A stretch of DNA of 64,000 nucleotides from Caulifigura coniformis (GTDB taxonomy: Bacteria; Planctomycetota; Planctomycetia; Planctomycetales; Planctomycetaceae). Where the stretch lies: contig NZ_CP036271.1 of NCBI RefSeq assembly GCF_007745175.1, forward strand, positions 3,112,314-3,176,313, given 5' to 3'. The notes beneath the pieces were generated by a model. That model was not told the DNA's origin. It searched no databases and saw only the letters and a list, made by a program, of their open reading frames with translations. The position numbers were made by a program, and so were the translations under genes. Position 1 is the stretch's first letter. Each line of letters opens with the position of its first letter. Below are positions 15,596-25,295 of the stretch, piece by piece.

Positions 15596-17155
15596 TTATT
15601 TCTGGAGGCCGAATTTCTGGGCAATGCCCGCACCGAAATTCAGGTAGAGGTAGACCAGGCCTCCAATCACCGCGGCGATCGCGGCAAGGTAGAGAATTAA
15701 GCCGACGAGGCCGAGGGTCCCGTCGCGGAACCGCGCCAGGAGCCGCCACCATTTCTGCCGTTTGTACTGCTTGTCGATCTTTGCGAACTGGGCGGCCAGA
15801 TCCGAGTTCCTGGCTTTGGTCGCCTGGCGGGTCGCCAGCTTCATCGCTTCTTCAGCGAAGACCGGGATCTGGGCCAGTGGCAGGAACGGGGCCTTGGTGG
15901 AGACGGCGGCCTGTGTTTTCCTGTCGAGACGGTCGGCCTTCATGAGCTGGGTAATCTGGGCGGTGGTCATCTTGGTGACCTTGGTCTGCCCTCCGCCGTC
16001 GTCGTGTTTGACGAACCAGACTCCGTCGCTCACGGCCTCTCGCGATCTGGCGGCGTCTTCCGCCGACGTGGGCGGGACCGGGCGGGAGGAGGCCGCGGCT
16101 GCCGTTTTCATGCCGGTCATCGTCGGCGCTCCGCTGCCGCGCCTGAGGAGCGCCTTTTCTCCCTGGATGAAGCTGAGCGATTCACTCGCCAGGTTCAGAG
16201 ATTCGAGGTCTTTGATGAACTCGGCCATCGTCTGATAGCGGGCTTTTCTGTCCCTCGCCATCGCCTTGTCGATCATCAGGCTGAGCTTTTCGGAGACCTC
16301 CCTGTTGTGCTGCCGGGCCGGTTTGTAGGACCCCCTTTCCTTCGACAGGATGAGCTCAACGACGGACTCACCGGAGAACGGCAGCGCTCCGGTCACAAAG
16401 TGGTACAGCGTCACTCCCAGGGCGTAGATGTCGCAGGTGGCATCAATGTGCTTTGCGTTGCGGGCCTGCTCGGGGGGCATGTAATGAGGCGTGCCGAGGC
16501 CTGTGCCGCTTTGGGTCATCGAGTGATCTTCGTCGTCAAGCACCTTGGCGAGGCCGAGATCCGAGACTTTGATCACCCCTTTTCGCGTGACGAGGATGTT
16601 GTCGGGCTTGACGTCCCGGTGGACCATCTGGAGCGAATGGGCGTGGGCCAGCGCCTCTCCGCAGACGAGCGTGACGAGGACGGCGTCGGGGACGCTGAGC
16701 TTGCCGAGCTGGTTGAGCCAGTCCTGCATGGAGCGACCGTCGACCAGTTCCATGGCGACGTAGTGCAGCCCCTTTTCTTCGCCGACGTGATAGCAGTTCA
16801 CCACGGCGGGATGGTTGATTTTCGCCATCGCGCGGGCCTCGCGCACGAACCGCTCGACAAATGCCGGCTTGCTGGCAATTTCTTTCGAGAGGACTTTCAG
16901 CGCGACGGGGCGGTCGAGGCTGACCTGATGGGCGAGGTAGACGACGCCCATCCCTCCCTGGCCGATTTTCTTTTTCACCTCGAAATCGCCCAGGCGCTGG
17001 CTTTTCGCCTGGGGCTTGCCGCCGGGACCTTGTCCATCGGCGCGGGGCGACGGCGGGATCTGGGTCTTCCGAGTCGGGTCCGCTGCGGACCCTGAAACCA
17101 CGGTTTCCGCGAGCGCATCGGCCGACCGTTTCGGCCCGTTGGAGGGAGTGGCCAT
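15596..17155 (-). CDS. Membrane-anchored Hanks-type Ser/Thr protein kinase
   Basis: The 519-residue kinase has a full catalytic domain at about 58-330: glycine loop GQGGMGVVY (65-73), ATP Lys in VALK (87), HRD at 179-181 with KPDN, and a DLG in place of DFG at 199-201. A GTPHYMPPEQ activation segment follows. After the kinase comes a 60-residue segment (GVWFVKHDDGGGQTKVTKM) that resembles a GYF_2-type domain, then a single transmembrane helix near 485-507 (GLVGLILYLAAIAAVIGG). The kinase domain faces the cytoplasm with a short outer tail. It probably transduces an extracytoplasmic or envelope signal; the substrate is unknown. Confidence 0.92.
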   Translation of the reverse strand: MATPSNGPKRSADALAETVVSGSAADPTRKTQIPPSPRADGQGPGGKPQAKSQRLGDFEVKKKIGQGGMGVVYLAHQVSLDRPVALKVLSKEIASKPAFVERFVREARAMAKINHPAVVNCYHVGEEKGLHYVAMELVDGRSMQDWLNQLGKLSVPDAVLVTLVCGEALAHAHSLQMVHRDVKPDNILVTRKGVIKVSDLGLAKVLDDEDHSMTQSGTGLGTPHYMPPEQARNAKHIDATCDIYALGVTLYHFVTGALPFSGESVVELILSKERGSYKPARQHNREVSEKLSLMIDKAMARDRKARYQTMAEFIKDLESLNLASESLSFIQGEKALLRRGSGAPTMTGMKTAAAASSRPVPPTSAEDAARSREAVSDGVWFVKHDDGGGQTKVTKMTTAQITQLMKADRLDRKTQAAVSTKAPFLPLAQIPVFAEEAMKLATRQATKARNSDLAAQFAKIDKQYKRQKWWRLLARFRDGTLGLVGLILYLAAIAAVIGGLVYLYLNFGAGIAQKFGLQK

Positions 17156-17501
17156 CGAGAGAACTCCGGTGCAGCAGGTTCAGAAGCAAGGAGGCTCGCG
17201 GGCCTTGCGCCTGTCCCGATTGGAACGTCGTCGATTTGCTGGAGAAGTGACCTGGATAATGCCGACTCCGCCCGTCTCCTCCAGCGGAGGAGGGAGTCCC
17301 TCCCGCAATCTCAATGAGCGCCATTATGCGCCCGGGCGGGAGCGAGAGCCAATGGGAACGGGTTGCCTGCCTGCGATCGTTCTGGACAATGCGGGTAGCC
17401 TCAGGGCGGGTAGCCTCAGGAACTCTCGCCCGGCACGACGAGCGTTCTCCCGATCCGATGGACTCCTGGTTTCAGAACTCTGCTCCTCAAGGACTCAAGA
17501 A
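17156..17501. other. Intergenic region
   Basis: No gene is seen between the divergent kinase and DJ-1 genes. It contains a 14-bp direct tandem repeat (GCGGGTAGCCTCAG twice, about 17391-17419). No clear promoter was recognised. Confidence 0.4.
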
Positions 17502-18035
17502 ATGCTCCCGCTTGAAGGCCGCCGTTTCCTGTGCTTCGTCGGTGATATCTACGAAGACCTCGAGCTGTGGTATCCGAAGTACCGGATTGAGGAAGCCGGC
17601 GGCCACGTGACACTGGCCGGGCCCGAAGCCGGCGAGAAGTATGAGGGAAAGAACGGGTATCCGTGCGTTTCGGATGCGGCGATTCGCGACATGGAAGAGG
17701 GGGACTTCCACGGAGTGATTTGCCCGGGGGGATTCATGCCCGACAAGCTCCGGCGAGACCCGAAGGTGCTGAGCCTGCTTCGCGAATTCCATTCGCGGCA
17801 GAAGCTGATTGCCGCCATCTGCCACGGCGGATGGATGCCGATTTCCGCGAAGATCTACCAGGGAGTGCGGGTGACCGGATCGCCGGGAATCAAGGACGAT
17901 CTGATCAATGCCGGGGCGATCTGGGAGGACGCGCCGGTCGTCGTGGACCGGCACTTCGTTTCGAGCCGCAAGCCGGATGATCTGCCAGCCTTCTGCAGGG
18001 GGATTCTGAGCGTCATGGCCCAGTCTCGCGCGTGA
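17502..18035 (+). CDS. DJ-1/PfpI-family protein (class I glutamine-amidotransferase-like)
   Basis: The 177-residue single-domain protein has the nucleophile elbow AAICHGGWM with Cys107, and an N-terminal acidic residue (YEDLELW) in the place of the DJ-1/PfpI Glu. GVICPGGFMPDKLRR forms the oxyanion-type loop. PfpI-family members act as glyoxalase III, deglycase-like or cysteine peptidase enzymes; which one applies here is not decidable. The ATG at 17502 is chosen since it precedes the first strand; an AAGGA lies about 10 bases upstream. No signal peptide. Confidence 0.85.
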   Translation: MLPLEGRRFLCFVGDIYEDLELWYPKYRIEEAGGHVTLAGPEAGEKYEGKNGYPCVSDAAIRDMEEGDFHGVICPGGFMPDKLRRDPKVLSLLREFHSRQKLIAAICHGGWMPISAKIYQGVRVTGSPGIKDDLINAGAIWEDAPVVVDRHFVSSRKPDDLPAFCRGILSVMAQSRA

Positions 18036-18086
18036 CCCTGTCTCGCGAGTGACTTTGTCGCCGGGACCTCAAATCTGGCGGCGCGA

Positions 18087-18947
18087 TCAGGTCCGCTTGG
18101 CCTTTTGAATGCGGACGTAGTTTGACACGAACTGGTCGACCGGCATCGGCTCGTTGAAATTCAGCCCGGCCTGTTCGAAGAGGGGACGCATCCGGCTGCT
18201 TCCGGCCATTTCCTCGGCCGAGACCTTTCCGTCGCGGTTCTTGTCGAGGATCGAGAACAGACTTTTTGCCTGGGCCTCGTCGGCCTTGGACCGATCCTCG
18301 TCGGACAACGTCGAGGTGAAGGTCGGGGCGGCAGCAGGCGTGGCGGTGGGAACCGGCGTGCCGGCCACCGGAGCTGGCGAGGGGGCTGAAGTGCCTGACG
18401 GGGTTGGCGTCGTCGGCGTCGCGGTGGGGGGCGTGTTCGTGGCGAGTGTGGGAAGGGACGCTGCCCGTTCGAGTTCGCGCGGCGTCAGGAATCCATCGCG
18501 GTTGCTGTCGAGCTGGGTAAACTGCGACAAGGGCCGCTTTGCCTTTCGCCATTCGTAGAGGCCGACTTGGCCATCCCGGTCGAAGTCGACGTCGCCATAG
18601 GCGGCGGGGAGCTGGAGCGTCACGCGGACCGACTCGACGCGGCTGGTGGACGACTGTGCGGCGGACGGGGTGGCGCCACCCGGACCGTAGCTGGACGAGC
18701 TTCCTCGATCCCCGCCATAGCTGTCGCGGCGGTCGCGATCACTCCGGTCGCGGTCCCGGTCTCCGCGGTCGGAATCGCGACCACGATCGAACCCTCGGAA
18801 GTCGCCCCCGGGAGGTCCGAACGGTCCACGGTTAAATGAAGGACCGTCCTGGGCACACAGGTGGCCGCTCGAGGCGATCGCGCCCATCAGGAGGGCCCGC
18901 AAGGTCCACCTGGCGAATCCATTCCGGGTCACTTCCAGCGTCCTCAT
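18087..18947 (-). CDS. Secreted EF-hand calcium-binding protein
   Basis: The product of about 286 residues has a signal peptide (ALLMGAIASSGHLCAQDG), then a low-complexity Arg/Asp/Gly stretch (DRDRSDRDRR), and three EF-hand loops: DVDFDRDGQVGLYEW, QLDSNRDGFLTPREL and LDKNRDGKVSAEEM. Between loops 2 and 3 is a Thr/Pro/Ala linker (TPTTPTPSGTSAPSPAP). Calcium-binding secreted proteins of this kind are common in planctomycetes, but their partners are unknown. Start 18947 (MRTLEV) or 18959 (MAEFMRT) both fit. Divergent from the secretin-domain gene. Confidence 0.8.
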   Translation of the reverse strand: MRTLEVTRNGFARWTLRALLMGAIASSGHLCAQDGPSFNRGPFGPPGGDFRGFDRGRDSDRGDRDRDRSDRDRRDSYGGDRGSSSSYGPGGATPSAAQSSTSRVESVRVTLQLPAAYGDVDFDRDGQVGLYEWRKAKRPLSQFTQLDSNRDGFLTPRELERAASLPTLATNTPPTATPTTPTPSGTSAPSPAPVAGTPVPTATPAAAPTFTSTLSDEDRSKADEAQAKSLFSILDKNRDGKVSAEEMAGSSRMRPLFEQAGLNFNEPMPVDQFVSNYVRIQKAKRT

Positions 18948-19002
18948 AAATTCCGCCAATTCCTACGATCCGCCGTCGAGACAGCGGTGTTCAGTATTCA
19001 GT

Positions 19003-19016
19003 GAACTGCGCAGTTC
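19003..19016. promoter_or_regulatory. Perfect 14-bp palindrome in divergent promoter region
   Basis: GAACTGCGCAGTTC is a perfect palindrome 44 bases upstream of the EF-hand gene and 214 bases upstream of the secretin-domain gene. It could be an operator for a dimeric regulator; none is identified. Confidence 0.35.
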
Positions 19017-19229
19017 GCCGAAGGGTACAACCCCGGACGGCGGCGAAGGCGTCGCAAAAAATTGCGATTTTCCCGTCTGGTCCGACATCCCGTTGCTACG
19101 AACGGGACGGCATACGTAATTTTGGCCGAATTGATCAAGAAAAACCTGAGATTTCGTCGTAACTGCCGTGTTCCGCCGATGATACAATCGGTCGGTCGAA
19201 CGTGCTGTCTTACGCGGGAGCTTCTTCAG

Positions 19230-22200
19230 ATGTCCCTCCGCTCAATTTCTGATTTGCTCGGGAATCGCCGATCACGTCCTCTGATCGCTCTGGCCCTCAC
19301 GACTGCTCTTGCCGGTGGATCCCTGGTCTTCGGCCAGGATGAACGTGATCGGGGTGGCGATCGTGGCGGATTTCGCGGATTCGGCGGCTTCAGCGGGGGG
19401 CCCCCGGGGGGCGGATCATTCCGGGGTGGGCGGGGTGACGGGGCTCTCGGTCAGCTGACGAGCGAAAACGCGCGGCTCGAGGTCGGGATCACTCCCGACC
19501 AGCAGGCCCAGATCGACAAGCTGAATGAGGATCGTCGTGCGGCCAGCGACCAGATGCGGACGCAGTTCGATTTCCGGAATACGCCCGAAGATCAGCGCGC
19601 GGCGATGTTCGAGGAAATGCGGAAGGCGATGGAGAAACAGCAGGCCGATTCGGAGGCCAAGCTGAAAACGATCCTGAAGCCGGAGCAGTTCACGCGCCTG
19701 CAACAGATTTCCCTGCACCGCTCGGGACCGAGCGCACTGCTGCGCGACGAACTGGCGGCGGAATTCAAGCTGACTGATGACCAGAAGGCCCAGTTGCAGA
19801 AGGCCCAGGAAGAGTCGCGAGACCGGTTCCGGGAAATGTTCGGACGGGGAACCTCCTCGGAGGATCGTGACCGGATCCGGGCGGAGATCGAGGCGAAATA
19901 CCTGGCCGTCCTGACGCCCGCGCAGCAGCAGCAGTGGCGGGACAAGATCGGCCCCGCGCCGAAGGAACTTGGCGAGGCGTCGAGGGCTCCGGTGCCGTTT
20001 CTGGGAGGTCCGGGCGGTACTCCCGTCGGTCCGCCGCGGGCTCCGCGTCCGGAGGCGCCAGTCGTCGGCCCCGTGGCCCTCTCATTCGATCGCTCCTCCT
20101 CCGGCGAAACGCCGGTGGAAGAACAGAAGCCATTCTCGTTCCGTTTCAATGGCGCCCCGTGGGACGATGTGCTCGAGCTGTTCGCCAAGAAGGCGGGATT
20201 GACGCTCGACATCCACGATACGCCGCCGGGGACCTTCACGTACTTCGACAACAAGCAGTATACGCCGACGGAGGCGCTCGATGTCATCAACCGCCACCTG
20301 CAGGATCGTGGCTTCATCCTCATCCGGCGGGACAATTCGCTGGTCAGCTACAACTTCGAAGCGACGCCGATTTCTCCGAATCTCATTCCCAATGTGACTG
20401 TTGACGAACTGCAAGACCGCGGCGAACACGAACTCCTGTCGCTGGTGCTGCCGATCCAGGTCGGGAATGTCGAGCAGGTGGCCAAGGATCTCGAACTGCT
20501 GAAGGGGCCGCAGGGCAGCGTCAAAGCGATCACCTCGACGAACACCATCGTCGTCACCGACCTGGGCACCAATCTTCGTCGTATCGCCAACATGGTGAAG
20601 GACATCACGCCGCCCAGCGACAATGGCCTGATCTTCAAGTCGTATCGGCTGCAGTACATCGCTGCGGAGGACGCCGAGCAGGTCATCAGCAATCAACTGG
20701 GTGTCGCGCAGGCGGTGCCGAACGTGAGTTCCAGCAGTAGCGACCGACGCGGCGGATTCGGATTCCCGCCGTTCGGTGGATTCGACCGGGGCCGCGATGA
20801 TCGCGGTTCCTCCAGCTCCTCGCAGCAGAGGACGACGACGGCCACCCCGACGCCGAGCGCGAAGGTTCAGGCCGATACGCGGCTGAACAATCTGTTCGTC
20901 ACCGCGACTCCCGCGCAGCACAAGGTGGTTGAGTTAGTGCTGCTGGAGCTCGATGTCGACGATGGAACAGGCCGGAAGGCGGTTCCCAGCGGCAGCAACA
21001 AGAAGTACCTGGACGTTTATCACCTGAAGTCGGCCGACGTCCGCGACGTCGCCCGTTCGCTTGAGGCGATCATGGGGACTGGCATCGTCGTCAATGAAGA
21101 CGGCGACACCGACATGATCCACATCATGGCGACGGCCAAACAGCATGAGCAGGTTCGTCAGCACATCAGCCTGATGGATGGCCTGGGCGGGCAGCAGGAA
21201 GTGGCAGTCATCCCGCTGGCGAAGATGGATCCCACCTCTGCGATGCAGAGTCTGCGGGCCGTTTTTACGAGGGACGGTTCGAGCGCGCCGACGATCGAGC
21301 CTGATACCTACGGCCGGCAGCTGATCGTGCGGGCCACGCCCGAGCAGATGATCCAGATTCGAAAGGTGCTCGAAGGGCTGGGAGAAGACGGCACGGGCCG
21401 GCGTCCCAGCCAGTCGGGAACGCTGCGATCGTTCAACCTGCAGGGGCGCGACGTCGACTCGATCATGCAGATGACGCAGCAGATGTGGGGGCCGACGGGG
21501 CGTTCGCGGATTCGCATTGTGACTCCGCAGAGCCGCGGCGCGGTGAACGGGATTCGCGTCCCGAGCCAGCGTCAGGAACCTGAGCCGACATCGTCCGAGC
21601 GGGAAGAGCCCTCGGCAGTGCCGACGCGGCGGAGCACGACGCCCGGCGGGCGCGCCTCGTATGAAGGCCGTCCCGGAAGCAACGTGGCCCGGATGATGGC
21701 TGACATGGCTGCCCGTGAAAGCCAGTCGCTGACCTCCGCCCCGGCCGCTCCTGACGACGCGAGCGCCCCTGAGCAGGGCGGAGAACAGGCGAAGTCGCCT
21801 GAAGCGGCCGCCCCATCGGAGGAATCGCCGATCACGATCACGCAGATCGGCGACCAGCTGATCCTGCAGTCGAAGGATGAGGCCGCGTTGAATCGCCTCG
21901 AAGACATTCTGCAGCAGTCTCTGGAATACGTTCCGCCCAACGACAAGCCGACGATCTTCATCCTGCAGTCGGCCGATCCTGTCGAGACGGCGAATATGCT
22001 CGTGGCGATGTTTCCGGAACTGTCCCTGAACTCAGCGGGAACCACTTCCAGCAGCGGTGCGATGAGCTCGGTGTTCAGCGGCGTGCAGAGTTTCGGGTCC
22101 GACCTGTGGAGCGCTTCGGGCATGTCGTCCATGGGGAGCGGTCGGTTCCAGGTGATTCCAAATTCCCGGCTGAACGCCCTGTTCGTTTATGGACCGCCGC

Positions 22201-22934
22201 ACAAGGTGGCGGAAGTCGAGGAGATGATCGAAGTGCTCGATGCGACCGACTGGCCAGAGAGCGGCCGCAGCCGGCGCCCACGGATGATCGAGCTGGAGCA
22301 TGCTGACGTGAACGAGGTCTACACGATCGTGAAAGACGTTTACGCCGACTACCTCGAGTCGGAGTCGTCGCGACAGAATCAGAACCCTCTCGCGGCATTG
22401 GCCGGCGGCGGACGCGGCGGCAACAACCGCGAAGCGACCCCGCCGCGCATGACGCTCGGGATCGAACGGAACAGCAGCAAGCTGATTGTTTCGGCGAGCG
22501 ATGAGCTGTTTAACCAGGTGCTGGCCCTGGTCGAAAGCCTCGATAGCGCGGCTCTCGACGCACAGCGCACGGTGCGGGTGGTTCAGATCAAGAACGCCGA
22601 TGCGACGACCCTGCAGAACACGCTTCAGCAGATCGTTCCCAAGGTCACCCCGGCCAACACGTCCCGCTCGAACTCGGGCGCTCCAAGTGGAGGGGGCGAT
22701 CGTGGAGGTGACCGCGGTTCGAGTAACGGGTCGAACGGTTCGTCGGGTAGTAGCGATGATGCCCGCCGTCAGCAGATGATGCAGATGTTCGGCGGCGGGA
22801 GCGGTTCGCCGTTCAGCAGTCGTGGCGGATTCTCTCCCTTCGGAGGTTCTCCGTTCGGTGGTTCATCGAGCCGCGGGGGCTTCTCGCCCTTCGGTGGCCG
22901 TTCGTTCGGCGGCGACCGTGGTCGAGGGCGTTAG
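19230..22934 (+). CDS. Large exported protein of secretin N-type domain repeats, no pore domain
   Basis: The 1234-residue protein has a signal peptide (LIALALTTALAGGSLVFG) and a Gly/Arg-rich segment. Residues about 75-245 are a helical region resembling Spy/CpxP-type folds. An N0-like domain begins near residue 300 (FSFRFNGAPWDDVLELF). Then come about seven NolW/secretin-N units near 474, 592, 660, 731, 906, 1016 and 1113 (motifs such as YHLKSADVRDVARSLEAI, IKNADATTLQNTLQQI). The tail is Gly/Ser/Phe-rich. The C-terminal secretin barrel is absent, which is atypical of GspD/PilQ. It lies 581 bases before a GspE/PilB ATPase, which supports a secretion or pilus role. Confidence 0.82.
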   Translation: MSLRSISDLLGNRRSRPLIALALTTALAGGSLVFGQDERDRGGDRGGFRGFGGFSGGPPGGGSFRGGRGDGALGQLTSENARLEVGITPDQQAQIDKLNEDRRAASDQMRTQFDFRNTPEDQRAAMFEEMRKAMEKQQADSEAKLKTILKPEQFTRLQQISLHRSGPSALLRDELAAEFKLTDDQKAQLQKAQEESRDRFREMFGRGTSSEDRDRIRAEIEAKYLAVLTPAQQQQWRDKIGPAPKELGEASRAPVPFLGGPGGTPVGPPRAPRPEAPVVGPVALSFDRSSSGETPVEEQKPFSFRFNGAPWDDVLELFAKKAGLTLDIHDTPPGTFTYFDNKQYTPTEALDVINRHLQDRGFILIRRDNSLVSYNFEATPISPNLIPNVTVDELQDRGEHELLSLVLPIQVGNVEQVAKDLELLKGPQGSVKAITSTNTIVVTDLGTNLRRIANMVKDITPPSDNGLIFKSYRLQYIAAEDAEQVISNQLGVAQAVPNVSSSSSDRRGGFGFPPFGGFDRGRDDRGSSSSSQQRTTTATPTPSAKVQADTRLNNLFVTATPAQHKVVELVLLELDVDDGTGRKAVPSGSNKKYLDVYHLKSADVRDVARSLEAIMGTGIVVNEDGDTDMIHIMATAKQHEQVRQHISLMDGLGGQQEVAVIPLAKMDPTSAMQSLRAVFTRDGSSAPTIEPDTYGRQLIVRATPEQMIQIRKVLEGLGEDGTGRRPSQSGTLRSFNLQGRDVDSIMQMTQQMWGPTGRSRIRIVTPQSRGAVNGIRVPSQRQEPEPTSSEREEPSAVPTRRSTTPGGRASYEGRPGSNVARMMADMAARESQSLTSAPAAPDDASAPEQGGEQAKSPEAAAPSEESPITITQIGDQLILQSKDEAALNRLEDILQQSLEYVPPNDKPTIFILQSADPVETANMLVAMFPELSLNSAGTTSSSGAMSSVFSGVQSFGSDLWSASGMSSMGSGRFQVIPNSRLNALFVYGPPHKVAEVEEMIEVLDATDWPESGRSRRPRMIELEHADVNEVYTIVKDVYADYLESESSRQNQNPLAALAGGGRGGNNREATPPRMTLGIERNSSKLIVSASDELFNQVLALVESLDSAALDAQRTVRVVQIKNADATTLQNTLQQIVPKVTPANTSRSNSGAPSGGGDRGGDRGSSNGSNGSSGSSDDARRQQMMQMFGGGSGSPFSSRGGFSPFGGSPFGGSSSRGGFSPFGGRSFGGDRGRGR

Positions 22935-22959
22935 AATCTCAAAGAGGTCTGACCACAAC

Positions 22960-23193
22960 ATGCCAGCAATTCAAACAGGAATCGACTTCTCCCGATTTGG
23001 CGGCGCAGATTCGTCGGTGTGCAAGGTTTCCGGAGAGGAGCGCTGGCAGCAGATTCTCGGGCTGATGCAGTTCGCGGCGAACGTCATGGAGAAGTCTCCT
23101 GAGGCCGAACGGATTCGCGCCTACAAAGAGGTTCAGGAACTGGAGTGGCAGCGGATCCAGAAACGGCTCTTTTCTCATGTCCCGCCGTTCTGA
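22960..23193 (+). CDS. Small hypothetical protein
   Basis: The 77-residue helical protein MPAIQTGIDFSRFGGADSS ends in [12 protein letters not shown]. It has no signal peptide. An AGAGG lies 13 bases before the ATG. The following small gene starts inside or just after it. The pair sits between the secretin-domain gene and the ATPase gene. It is not a known secretion component, and the family is not recognised; it could be the partner of a nucleotidyltransferase-like neighbour. Confidence 0.55.
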   Translation: MPAIQTGIDFSRFGGADSSVCKVSGEERWQQILGLMQFAANVMEKSPEAERIRAYKEVQELEWQRIQKRLFSHVPPF

Positions 23194-23504
23194 GATTCGG
23201 ACCCGTGCGTATCGACTGGCTCAAGCCTGTGTTGCCGATCTACAAACACGTGGTCGATGGAGCTGAATCACTCCAAGCCTTTGGAAGACCTCTCTCGGTG
23301 GCTTCCGTGGAAGGCCTGATCTTGTGCAAGCTACTGGCCGACCGGCCACAGGATCGTGCTGACATTGCCGCACTTGTGCATACTCACAAAGGCGAAATCA
23401 ATCTCGAATTCGTGGAACAGGAATGGGCGACGGTTGCTGAGTCCGACGCTCCCCAGTTGCTCGCGCTGCGAGCCATGATCAAAAAAACCGATACCGCAGG
23501 CTGA
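23145..23504 (+). CDS. C-terminal part of a nucleotidyltransferase-like (AbiEii-type) protein, probably truncated
   Basis: A GTG at 23145 (or 23205) opens a frame of 119 (or 99) residues. The core reads [17 protein letters not shown], then [18 protein letters not shown] and [13 protein letters not shown]. This matches the second half of small nucleotidyltransferases of the AbiEii/DUF6036 kind, where that Asp and the KLLA..R..D..DI helix are usual. The first half, with the GS(X)nDXD catalytic strand, is absent. It overlaps the previous small gene by up to 49 bases. Likely a remnant of an integrated toxin-antitoxin-like pair, or a diverged partner. Confidence 0.5.
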   Translation: MAADPETALFSCPAVLRFGPVRIDWLKPVLPIYKHVVDGAESLQAFGRPLSVASVEGLILCKLLADRPQDRADIAALVHTHKGEINLEFVEQEWATVAESDAPQLLALRAMIKKTDTAG

Positions 23505-23515
23505 AGTCAACCACA

Positions 23516-25195
23516 ATGGATATTCCCTCTCTGCTCTTCGATCGTGGCCTGGCGACCCAGGAGCAGATCTCCGCCGCGCGTCTCGAAGGGGCCGGCAAAC
23601 GCATTGACCAGGTACTCGTCGCCCAGGGTGTCGTGGGTGAAGAGGCAGTCCTGCGAGCGTTCGCCGAAGAACTGCATATGCGGTTTGTCCCGCTGAAGGA
23701 CGCCAAGCCTGATCCGGCCGCCGTGGCGCTCTTTCCGGCGACAGCCGTATTCCGGCATGGAGTGCTGCCGCTGGAGCGCGTGAACGGCCACGTGACCGTC
23801 GCCACCAGCGACCCGTTTGATTTTGAAGCGCTCGATGAGCTTGGCTCACTGGCCAATGTCCGCCTCGATCCCGTGCTTTCCTGCCGGGACGAGATCATGG
23901 AACTCATCAAGCAGAGCCTGGGGGTCGGCGGCGACACGATCACCCAGCTCGTCGCGCAGCAGGCGGAAGAGGGGATTGAATTTCTCGATGAGATTCCGGC
24001 GGAACTCGGAGAGCTCGCTGAGTCGGCGCAAGCGCCCTCGGTCATCCGACTGGTGAACGAGCTGCTTGTCGAAGCGCTCGACCAGCGGGCGAGCGATATT
24101 CATATCGAGCCGGCCGAAAAGGGTCTGACCGTCCGCTATCGCGTGGACGGCCTGCTGCGGGTGCAGCCGGTCCCTCCAGAGATCAACCAGTTTTCCTCGG
24201 CCATCGTGACGCGTCTGAAGATCATGGCGCGGCTGAACATTGCGGAGAAACGGCTGCCGCAGGACGGACGCATCAATCTCCGCGTCCAAGGACGCGAGAT
24301 CGATGTGCGTATGTCGATCATCCCAATGATTTTCGGCGAAGGCGTGGTGCTGCGTCTGCTCGACAAGCAGAGGATGGTGTTCAACCTGACCAGCGTCGGG
24401 ATGGGGCCGGAAAACGCCGCGAAGTTCCACAAGCTGATCGAGCTGCCCCACGGGATCATCCTCTGCACGGGCCCGACCGGCTCCGGAAAAACGACGACGC
24501 TCTACAGCGCGCTGAATGAGATCAATACGCCCGACACGAAGATCATCACCGTGGAAGATCCGGTCGAGTATCACATGGCCGGGATCAGCCAGATCCAGGT
24601 GCATGCGAAGATCGGCCTGACGTTTGCGGCCGGGCTGCGCTCGATTCTGCGTCATGATCCGGACGTGGTGCTGATCGGAGAAATTCGCGACGGGGAAACG
24701 GCGACGAGTGCCATCCAGGCATCGCTGACAGGCCACCTCGTGTTCAGCACGCTCCATACGAACGATGCTCCCAGCTCGTTTACGCGACTGGTCGACATGG
24801 GGGTCGAGCCCTATCTCGTGGCCAGCACGGTTGAAGGGATCCTCGCCCAGCGTCTGATCCGCCTGCTGTGCAAACACTGCAAGAAGGAAACGGGAGTCGA
24901 CAACGACTATCTGCCGGCAGATTTTCCGGTGAAGCTCGAGCGGATGTATGTTCCGATCGGCTGCCGGCATTGTCGCGAGTCGGGCTACTCAGGTCGTTCC
25001 GGTGTGCACGAGCTGCTCGTCAGCGATCCCGAGATTCGTCGCCTGTGCGCGGAGCGGGCCAGCGCTGGAATCATCCGGGAATATGCCCTGACGGCGGGAA
25101 TGATTACGCTGCGGCAGTCCGGCTACCAGAAAGTGATCGAAGGCAAGACGACGCTGGACGAAGTGGTCCGCCTCACTCGCGGAGATGTGGCCTGA
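23516..25195 (+). CDS. GspE/PilB-family secretion/pilus assembly ATPase
   Basis: The 559-residue protein has the order of T2SS/T4P assembly ATPases: an N-terminal MshEN-like part ([18 protein letters not shown]), a middle PAS-like part, and the AAA core. Walker A is GPTGSGKT near residue 322, the Asp box is VEDPVEYHM, Walker B is [10 protein letters not shown] and the His box is STLHTND. Two CX2C pairs (CKHCKKE and CRHCRESG) form the zinc site. It energises pseudopilin or pilin assembly at the inner membrane. The ATG is 11 bases after the preceding small gene. No GspF or pilin gene is adjacent. Confidence 0.95.
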   Translation: MDIPSLLFDRGLATQEQISAARLEGAGKRIDQVLVAQGVVGEEAVLRAFAEELHMRFVPLKDAKPDPAAVALFPATAVFRHGVLPLERVNGHVTVATSDPFDFEALDELGSLANVRLDPVLSCRDEIMELIKQSLGVGGDTITQLVAQQAEEGIEFLDEIPAELGELAESAQAPSVIRLVNELLVEALDQRASDIHIEPAEKGLTVRYRVDGLLRVQPVPPEINQFSSAIVTRLKIMARLNIAEKRLPQDGRINLRVQGREIDVRMSIIPMIFGEGVVLRLLDKQRMVFNLTSVGMGPENAAKFHKLIELPHGIILCTGPTGSGKTTTLYSALNEINTPDTKIITVEDPVEYHMAGISQIQVHAKIGLTFAAGLRSILRHDPDVVLIGEIRDGETATSAIQASLTGHLVFSTLHTNDAPSSFTRLVDMGVEPYLVASTVEGILAQRLIRLLCKHCKKETGVDNDYLPADFPVKLERMYVPIGCRHCRESGYSGRSGVHELLVSDPEIRRLCAERASAGIIREYALTAGMITLRQSGYQKVIEGKTTLDEVVRLTRGDVA

Positions 25196-25295
25196 GAAAG
25201 GGCGCCTGGCGTCCGCAGGTCTCGACGCCGCGCCGCGTGTGGTCCGTGTCGGGTTTGCCGGAGTTCAAGTGTCTCGGGAGTTTCGAGTTTCTGGA

